From contig JAFVRI010000131.1 of the NCBI GenBank assembly GCA_017504335.1, positions 1 to 20,595 of the forward strand: 20,595 bases of DNA. The letters are read 5' to 3'. The notes beneath the pieces were generated by a model. That model saw nothing but the letters and a program-made list of their open reading frames with translations, ran no database searches and was not told the DNA's origin. The position numbers and the translations under genes were made by a program. Of the stretch, positions 15,452 through 20,595 are shown one piece after another (positions within the stretch are counted from its first letter, which is position 1; each line of letters opens with the position of its first letter). This DNA comes from Clostridia bacterium (GTDB lineage Bacteria; Bacillota; Clostridia; Oscillospirales; CAG-272).

Positions 15452-16699
15452 TTAGGTCACGTTAGAAAGCAGGACGTGATTCAGACCGTCCTCGTGGGTG
15501 AGCTTCAACATCTCACAATCGGGATTGGTATTTACCACGTTAGCGATCACCGAATCGGACAGATACCCCGCCACGTAGATGGGATGCTTGGTATTGCAGA
15601 TCACGTTGGAGATCGAAAGATTCCGCAAGCTGTCCTTCCAATTCTCCCCGTAGCAGCCGTCACCCAGCAAAAGTGTCGCGTAATGCTTGGGAGCATCCGC
15701 CGATCGGGTGTCGATGATACCGTCGATCACTACGTTATAAATATGCGTCATCGCAGGGAGCAGCCGCACCGTACAGCAGAGATAGGAACGCGCGATCACA
15801 TTGCGGATGATGATATCGTGAATATCCCGATCCCGTCTTGTCCAATCGTTGTGCATCACGTGGGTAGAACGGAACGAGCCGCCGGGGGTATATTTTTTGT
15901 TGGCCGCAATGGCGGTCAGAGCGATCACGTCGTCCCCCGTAGTACCCGTAATATCCGAGATCACAATATGGTGACATCCGTTGCGGAGATCCACTCCGTC
16001 CTGATTCTCCATATTCATCACCATGCCGTCGATCATCTTGTGCATACGGGCATCAAAGTCGATCTTCTCGATCCGTCCGTTCGAGCAAGCCTCAAGGGAT
16101 ATTCCCCACCCGTGGGATTCCTTGATGCGAAGTCCCGAAATCGAAAAGCCATCCACGTTGGCAAAGAGAATGCCGATGCCTCGCCAATCCCCGTATTGAG
16201 ATTCCTCTTCCCTGCCCGCATCCGTGCCGTAGGAATAGTCGTGAATATCGGCAAAGGTCAGCTTTTCGGGCGATCGACGCTCCGCGGGAATCCAATCGGC
16301 CGCTTTGCAAGCGTCCTCGGGAAGATGAGGGCAAGGAGCGCGCAGACTCTTGGTGCTGTCTCCCGTGGCGCGGGGATGATCGGCGCCCTCCAAAAGACAA
16401 AATCCCTCTCCGCGAATATGCACGTTGCGAATGAGTTGCGGATCCTCGATCCCAATCCCGCAGTTTGCCGTGCGGAAAAAGTTATCCCGACAAGCATCGG
16501 ACAGCTTGATCTTTGCGTTTTGCAATATCACCGTGGTATTTTCGGGCAACAGAATGGCATGGTCCAACAGCCAATAGTCCCGCTCCCCATCCACCGCACG
16601 CGGAGCAATGACAACGATCCCGTCCGCCCCCCTGCTTTGAATGGCGGCATTCAGGATCTCACTGTCGTTTTTTCCGTGAAAATCATTTGCGAAAACCAT
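15452..16699 (-). CDS. GH28-like right-handed beta-helix protein, copy B
   Basis: The protein is 415 residues and aligns with copy A end to end. It has the same NQDG and GDD aspartate motifs and the same lack of a GHG histidine and RIK (here TVRLLP). Substitutions are spread along the whole length with no frameshift or early stop, so both copies appear to be under selection. It begins MVFANDFHGKNDSEILNAAI after AAGGAG and lies 10 bases after the GH78-like stop, so it is in the same transcript. A pectic-oligosaccharide role is inferred from fold and neighbours. It is six residues shorter at the C-terminus than copy A, ending HVLLSNVT. Confidence 0.83.
   Translation of the reverse strand: MVFANDFHGKNDSEILNAAIQSRGADGIVVIAPRAVDGERDYWLLDHAILLPENTTVILQNAKIKLSDACRDNFFRTANCGIGIEDPQLIRNVHIRGEGFCLLEGADHPRATGDSTKSLRAPCPHLPEDACKAADWIPAERRSPEKLTFADIHDYSYGTDAGREEESQYGDWRGIGILFANVDGFSISGLRIKESHGWGISLEACSNGRIEKIDFDARMHKMIDGMVMNMENQDGVDLRNGCHHIVISDITGTTGDDVIALTAIAANKKYTPGGSFRSTHVMHNDWTRRDRDIHDIIIRNVIARSYLCCTVRLLPAMTHIYNVVIDGIIDTRSADAPKHYATLLLGDGCYGENWKDSLRNLSISNVICNTKHPIYVAGYLSDSVIANVVNTNPDCEMLKLTHEDGLNHVLLSNVT
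16437..16527. repeat. 91-base identical tract shared with copy A
   Basis: Identical to 14914-15004; see that entry for the encoded region. Confidence 0.8.
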
Positions 16700-16709
16700 G
16701 ATTTCTCCT

Positions 16710-18215
16710 TTATTTTTCGATCATTTGAATGGAAGTGCCTCTTCTGTCGCCGACGATCCGCTTTCTGATGAAATAGGATGGCGTACTGCTCCAGGCATGA
16801 CACATGCTTGTGGTCAGACGCTCCACGGAATGCGCCTGTGGGTCTTCGGGGGTAAAGATCTCGTAGAAGGTATCCGCCCCCTCCTTGACCATCGCTCCCC
16901 AGAATTCTCTCAGACAGCTCATGGCCTCTTCTTCTCTTCCAAGCATCTCCATCGCCTCGATCAGGTAATGGATCATATAGGGAGATACGGGTTTCAAATA
17001 CGCCTCGTGCTGCATCGCACTCCGCAAAAGCTCCCAAGCCTCCTCGCCTTCCAGCGCGCCTCCAAGGATCATCCAAGCGACCGAATGAACGCTGAGCTGC
17101 CCTTCGTCATAGGCATTTTCAAAATTGCATTTTTCTTGGTTATAAAGAGAGCGAAGTGCCGATGCACGCGCGGCTTCATAGCGCGACCGATACACCTCGG
17201 CATCCTCATGGTTTAAGAGAGACAGCGTCTCGATCAAGGCTTTCAGCGCATATAAATAAATGCCGTTCAGCGAGGTCGTTTTTTTCAGACTACCAATATG
17301 GTCAATAAATACGTTATCGGGATTTTTCGGAACCAAAATTCCGTTTTCATCCAACTCGCCGAGCATGGCGTTCGTCTGCCCCTTTGCCACAGGGTAGATC
17401 TCCAAAAAGGTCTGCTCATCCCCCGTGTACAAATAATATTCGCAAAGCGTCACCGCAAAAAGCAAGGAATAGTCCCGCAAGAACCAGCAACCCGAATAGA
17501 AGAAGGGATATTCGTAGATATATCCCGGCATCACACCGTCCTTGTCGCACTCGGCGGCGGCAAACAGATACAGACACCGACGAACGAGGTCGGTTTGACG
17601 ATAGGTATAATAGTTTGCCAAGGCCTCCAATCGAAGATCTCCGATCCACAGACGTCGATCTCGCTTAGGTCCGTCCTCGAACACTCGTTGCATACAGTTC
17701 TTGAGGGTGTTGACCGATACGCGGTCAATGGCCAAAAGCTCTTCGTCATCGATGGAAACCGACTCCAGCTGTCGGGAATCCGCGCTTGTCACCGCTGAAA
17801 ACACAAAGTCCGAAAGGGTGATCCGCTTAGGGGCGGCAAGCACGGTGATCTTGATATAGCGAGCCGCATAGCGTCTGGGCATTTTGTATTCCCCGAGATA
17901 GTCAACGGTCACGATCTCTTCCTGTAACCAAGAGGCGCAAAGTCCTACCGTGTATGCCGAAAAATCGGCATCGATCTCATACGGACGCTCGCAGAACCTG
18001 ACCGAAAGCCGCGTGGGCGCATCGGGATAACGGTTTGTAAAGCCCAACACAAAGGAGAGATATCCCACGTAATGGTTGCCGAGATCCAGCACAAAGCTGT
18101 CACCGGGATATAACTCCTTCACCTCGTTGGGTATCGAAATCTCCTCTCGATATAGGGTCGGAAAATTTTCATCGGCTTTTTGTAAATAATATGACTTGTC
18201 GAAGGGTTCTTTCAT
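16710..18215 (-). CDS. GH78-like alpha-L-rhamnosidase, short form
   Basis: The protein is 501 residues from ATG 18215, chosen because AGGGAG lies eight bases upstream; an upstream in-frame TTG at 18236 overlaps the previous stop and is unlikely. An N-terminal beta-sandwich (~25-155) precedes an (alpha/alpha)6 domain. The GH78 motif is DGPKRDRRLWIGD (D181 to D193), equal in length to the family's D-C-P-Q-R-E...W-T-G-D, with Asp in place of the usual Glu. The late motif is FYEIF...SMCHAWSSTPSYF. GH78 enzymes release terminal alpha-L-rhamnose by inversion. It stops just after that motif, so the C-terminal beta domain of most relatives is missing. No signal peptide is seen. It lies 17 bases after the MBL lipoprotein gene. 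Confidence 0.82.
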   Translation of the reverse strand: MKEPFDKSYYLQKADENFPTLYREEISIPNEVKELYPGDSFVLDLGNHYVGYLSFVLGFTNRYPDAPTRLSVRFCERPYEIDADFSAYTVGLCASWLQEEIVTVDYLGEYKMPRRYAARYIKITVLAAPKRITLSDFVFSAVTSADSRQLESVSIDDEELLAIDRVSVNTLKNCMQRVFEDGPKRDRRLWIGDLRLEALANYYTYRQTDLVRRCLYLFAAAECDKDGVMPGYIYEYPFFYSGCWFLRDYSLLFAVTLCEYYLYTGDEQTFLEIYPVAKGQTNAMLGELDENGILVPKNPDNVFIDHIGSLKKTTSLNGIYLYALKALIETLSLLNHEDAEVYRSRYEAARASALRSLYNQEKCNFENAYDEGQLSVHSVAWMILGGALEGEEAWELLRSAMQHEAYLKPVSPYMIHYLIEAMEMLGREEEAMSCLREFWGAMVKEGADTFYEIFTPEDPQAHSVERLTTSMCHAWSSTPSYFIRKRIVGDRRGTSIQMIEK

Positions 18216-18232
18216 TGTAAAAACTCCCTTTT

Positions 18233-20299
18233 TCAATTTGTCGAGGGAAGCTGCAAGACTCCGTCTCCGTTCTCTTTCGGATAGTTGTTGGTTACACGGT
18301 AGCCTGTTTCGGTTACAATGTAAATTTCTCCGTCCTCGGGCAGGAAGATCTGCTCGATCTCATCGTCCGCCACAAAGCAATTTTCCAGCCCTACATTGTC
18401 ACGGATCCAAACATTGCTTAAAACAGCGCTACCACCACAGTTTCCACCTCCGTCAATGCGAGAATCAAAGCCGTCCTTTGAGGTAGTCCACAGTGCATAG
18501 GTGGGGGCTACTTTTTCGTAAAAGGCTACCGTGCCGCCACTTTGCCCGTGATGATTCACCTGAAACACGTCACTTTTCAATGCTTCTCCGTACAGAGATA
18601 CCATTCTACCCGAAGCAGGGCTCATGGCATCCGCGGACAGCAGGATCGTATGTCCGTTTTCCTCAATGCGAACCACCGTGGACATATCGTTCACGTCGCT
18701 CGACGAAACTGCCTCGTGAGAAAGGAGGATCTCAAATTTTGTTCCGCCAAAGCTGAGAACCTGTCCCGTATGGGGCTTGATCAGAGGGATATTCCCCCTT
18801 TCCAGCAGAGTGGGCATTTTTTTCGTCATCCAGTTGAATTCTCCAAGCTTTTGCTCGGTAGGGGAATTGGCAACGAAATACTCAATGGTCACGTTCTCGT
18901 AAAGCGAGGGCATCGACATGAATTTTTCAAATGCCAACACGTGGTCTCCGTGAGAATGAGACATGAACCAAGCGGCAATCACGATCTTCCCATCCGCTCT
19001 CTTGTTCATTGCCTTCATGTAATTGTATAGATTGATCGGATCATTGTTGTCATATCCTCCGTCAAAGATCACGAACCGTCCGTCCTTTAAGGTCATGACG
19101 TAGCACATACCGTTTCCGTCATAGATCTCTTTGCCTCGGTTGGTATAATCCTGAGACATTACGTGAAAGACGGCTTCTGTGATCTTTTGATCGGGTGTAT
19201 AAGAATCCTCCGGAATCGCAACGGTTTCGGCAAGAGCGTTCGCAAATACGGTCAGCTCTCCGCTGTCCTTGTTTGCCAAAGGGAAATAGGTCAGGTGAAG
19301 CTGTCCCTTTTCGGGATGGATACAGGTAGCAAACAGATTTCTTCCGATTTGACGTCCGCCCTGCTTGTCCACGTATCCCGCAGCCGCAAGCTCTGCCACG
19401 TAGGAATCATACTGCGCACGGGTTACCTTCTTATAAACGTATGCCATCTCGAAATCGTTGTTATAATAGCTGTCTGCTTGCTCTTCAAAATGAGGAAAAT
19501 CCACAAGGAACCGCTCCTCGGTTTTGTGAAGCGTGCCACTCATATCCAAAATCAACCGATCATCGATCCATTGGGAGTTTTTCTTGATATGACTTTGTGT
19601 CATCGCCATCGCGTCTGCCATGGTTTGCAGGTTGTCCGCATAAACGATCAGGGTGTCACCCACCTGAGCCAAGCCATAGTCAAACATTCCCCATTCACGG
19701 GAAATCTCCATCATTTCGGGATATTTCACCGAGTCAAGATCGTTTCCCACCAGAATCAGATTTACCCCTTCGGGACGGTCTTCTATGTCATCGATGTAAA
19801 TCATATCCCCAATGCTGAACTGAATTTTGAAAAGGTCATAAAGCTCTCGTGCCTCTTTGCTGAACGGCCCACCATAGCTTCGCACAATGGCATAGCTCGA
19901 TACTCTTTTCCCATTGATGATCTTGGCAAGCTCTACCGTATTTGTATCTGCGGGGATCTCCACATCGGACTCTGACTCGGTTTCGGTCTCGGTTTCTTTT
20001 TCCGTCTCAGTTTCCGTCTCGGTTTCCGTCTCAGTTTCTTTTTCAGTCTCTGTTTCCATCTCGGTCTCAGTTTCTTTTTCAGTCTCGGTTTCAGTCTCTG
20101 TTTCCGTTTCTGTTTCCGTTTCTGTTTCCGTTTCGGTCTCCGTTTCGATTTCGGTTTCCATGATCTCACCTTGGGATTCCTCGTTCACCGTCGGATCGGT
20201 GTGCGGTTCGTCCATATCGTCGGTGCAGCCTGCCAAACTTATGCAAAGCATTGCCATAAGAAGTAACCATATCACTTTTGATTTTAAAAAATGAATCAT
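18233..20299 (-). CDS. MBL-fold lipoprotein with a Glu/Thr-repeat linker
   Basis: The protein is 688 residues. A lipoprotein signal reads MIHFLKSK, a hydrophobic run, then SLAGC with the lipidated Cys at 25. Residues 48-110 are almost entirely alternating Glu-Thr with occasional Lys, a long acidic spacer. A mixed domain (~111-400, opening NTVELAKIINGKRVSSYAIV) comes next. The C-terminal metallo-beta-lactamase domain has SHSHGDH (~447-453), NDMSTVVRIE, LLSADA and VNHHGQSGG, most like ComEC-type MBL domains. These bind two metals and hydrolyse phosphodiesters or other esters; the substrate is unknown. It is probably held outside the membrane, with the enzyme domain on the spacer. It is the first gene of the rhamnosidase/GH28 operon, with AGAGGAAAA before the start. 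Confidence 0.85.
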   Translation of the reverse strand: MIHFLKSKVIWLLLMAMLCISLAGCTDDMDEPHTDPTVNEESQGEIMETEIETETETETETETETETETETETEKETETEMETETEKETETETETETETEKETETETESESDVEIPADTNTVELAKIINGKRVSSYAIVRSYGGPFSKEARELYDLFKIQFSIGDMIYIDDIEDRPEGVNLILVGNDLDSVKYPEMMEISREWGMFDYGLAQVGDTLIVYADNLQTMADAMAMTQSHIKKNSQWIDDRLILDMSGTLHKTEERFLVDFPHFEEQADSYYNNDFEMAYVYKKVTRAQYDSYVAELAAAGYVDKQGGRQIGRNLFATCIHPEKGQLHLTYFPLANKDSGELTVFANALAETVAIPEDSYTPDQKITEAVFHVMSQDYTNRGKEIYDGNGMCYVMTLKDGRFVIFDGGYDNNDPINLYNYMKAMNKRADGKIVIAAWFMSHSHGDHVLAFEKFMSMPSLYENVTIEYFVANSPTEQKLGEFNWMTKKMPTLLERGNIPLIKPHTGQVLSFGGTKFEILLSHEAVSSSDVNDMSTVVRIEENGHTILLSADAMSPASGRMVSLYGEALKSDVFQVNHHGQSGGTVAFYEKVAPTYALWTTSKDGFDSRIDGGGNCGGSAVLSNVWIRDNVGLENCFVADDEIEQIFLPEDGEIYIVTETGYRVTNNYPKENGDGVLQLPSTN
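19970..20158 (-). repeat. Coding microsatellite, Glu-Thr dipeptide repeat
   Basis: There are 63 codons of near-perfect GAA/GAG-ACC/ACT/ACG alternation, with Lys, Met, Ile or Ser at a few places. The 6-base unit makes the tract prone to in-frame length change. Confidence 0.9.
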
Positions 20300-20420
20300 A
20301 CCGTTTTTCCTCTTTCACAGATTTGATTTGATATTTTCCGTTTATTTGATTTTCTGTTTTCATTTCATTCTATTGCAGTCATCCGTGAACGATTCTTTTC
20401 TGAAATACATGCACAGGCGA

Positions 20421-20449
20421 TTGACAAACGACATGAAATATGGTAGAAT
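20421..20449 (+). promoter_or_regulatory. Plus-strand promoter facing the right-edge gene
   Basis: TTGACA (20421-20426), 17 bases, then TAGAAT (20444-20449) with an extended -10 TG. It would give a leader of about 115 bases before the ATG at 20570. Confidence 0.65.
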
Positions 20450-20489
20450 ATCGATGTTTCAGGATACGGCATCCTAAAAATATTCTACC
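20442..20489. repeat. Inverted repeat joining two face-to-face promoters
   Basis: GGTAGAATAT (20442-20451) is perfectly inverted at 20480-20489. The spacer holds a second small dyad, AGGAT (20461-20465) with ATCCT (20471-20475), a possible operator. Confidence 0.7.
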
Positions 20490-20510
20490 ACAACTCCCTT
20501 TTTCCGTCAA
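20482..20510 (-). promoter_or_regulatory. Promoter of the MBL/rhamnosidase/GH28 operon
   Basis: On the minus strand, TTGACG (20505-20510), 17 bases, then TAGAAT (20482-20487) with an extended -10 TG. A leader of about 175 bases follows before the start at 20299. No other good promoter is seen within the operon. Confidence 0.68.
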
Positions 20511-20569
20511 TTTCAGAATCTTCTGTTTCAAAAGAAAAAACTTTGATTTTCTTCTTTTTTGAGGTTCAT

Positions 20570-20595
20570 ATGGATTTTATTGAAAACAGTGAAAA
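20570..20595 (+). CDS. Start of an unidentified plus-strand gene, cut by the window edge
   Basis: ATG at 20570 follows GAGG by five bases and reads MDFIENSE before the window ends. A consensus-like promoter lies upstream on the same strand. Too little is present to name it. By analogy with the AraC gene at 7204 it could be a divergent regulator of the operon, but this is only a guess from position. Confidence 0.4.

Larger units (their letters stand above)
15284..16805. repeat. Tandem duplication, unit B (~1.52 kb)
   Basis: The unit runs from the GH78 C-terminal tail (homology edge near 16804) through GH28 copy B to the MGH1-like N-terminal fragment. It matches unit A in order and length. Confidence 0.8.

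Noticed and set aside
15296..16768. 490-codon open frame on the plus strand
   Set aside because: It lies opposite GH28 copy B and the GH78 end, has no ribosome site and resembles no family. The antisense frame of a GC-rich gene often stays open.
19970..20158. Possible CRISPR-like or direct repeat array
   Set aside because: The unit is 6 bases with no spacers and stays in frame as Glu-Thr codons, so it is a coding microsatellite.
19914..20294. Ser-Val repeat protein on the plus strand
   Set aside because: It is the reverse-strand reading of the Glu-Thr coding repeat of the MBL lipoprotein.

Overview
The window looks like a carbohydrate-use region from a gut-type anaerobic Firmicute, probably Clostridia (Oscillospirales or Christensenellales-like). 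This rests on strong Shine-Dalgarno sites (GGAGG types), sigma-A promoters with extended -10 boxes, BspA-type leucine-rich-repeat and SPII lipoproteins, AraC-family regulators and a dense set of glycoside hydrolases. No rRNA, tRNA, CRISPR array, phage gene or intact transposase was seen. The taxonomic call is inference.

Left part (1-4700). A sialidase-like Asp-box (BNR) protein runs off the left edge on the minus strand. It is divergent from a two-gene plus-strand operon of sugar-phosphate isomerase/epimerase-type TIM barrels. A BspA-type LRR lipoprotein with its own consensus promoter follows.

Middle (4700-8500). A minus-strand operon encodes a GH10 xylanase-like enzyme and then a GH20-like TIM-barrel protein. 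It is divergent from a plus-strand AraC regulator, a likely local regulator. Next come a truncated minus-strand AraC remnant and a stretch of unclear origin.

Plus operon (8784-12072). A NodB/polysaccharide-deacetylase-like protein is translationally coupled (TAATG) to a GH31/GH36-like alpha-glycosidase.

Right part (12388-20510). A minus-strand operon starts at a promoter near 20.5 kb. In transcription order it encodes an MBL-fold lipoprotein with a 63-residue Glu/Thr linker, a short GH78-like alpha-L-rhamnosidase, a GH28-like beta-helix protein (copy B), a junction pseudogene, a second GH28-like protein (copy A), and a GH63/MGH1-like (alpha/alpha)6 glycosidase. This set suggests breakdown of rhamnose-containing pectin-type oligosaccharides. 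Apart from the lipoprotein, the enzymes have no signal peptide, so they probably act on imported oligosaccharides. No transporter is visible in the window. A plus-strand gene begins at the right edge.

The most notable structural signals are: (1) a ~1.52 kb tandem duplication that made the two GH28 genes and left a chimeric gene fragment at its junction; (2) the same two-way terminator hairpin in all three convergent intergenic gaps, two of them sharing further flanking sequence; (3) two face-to-face promoters at 20421-20510 with exact mirror geometry; (4) GH28-like proteins that keep the aspartates but lack the usual His and Lys motifs.
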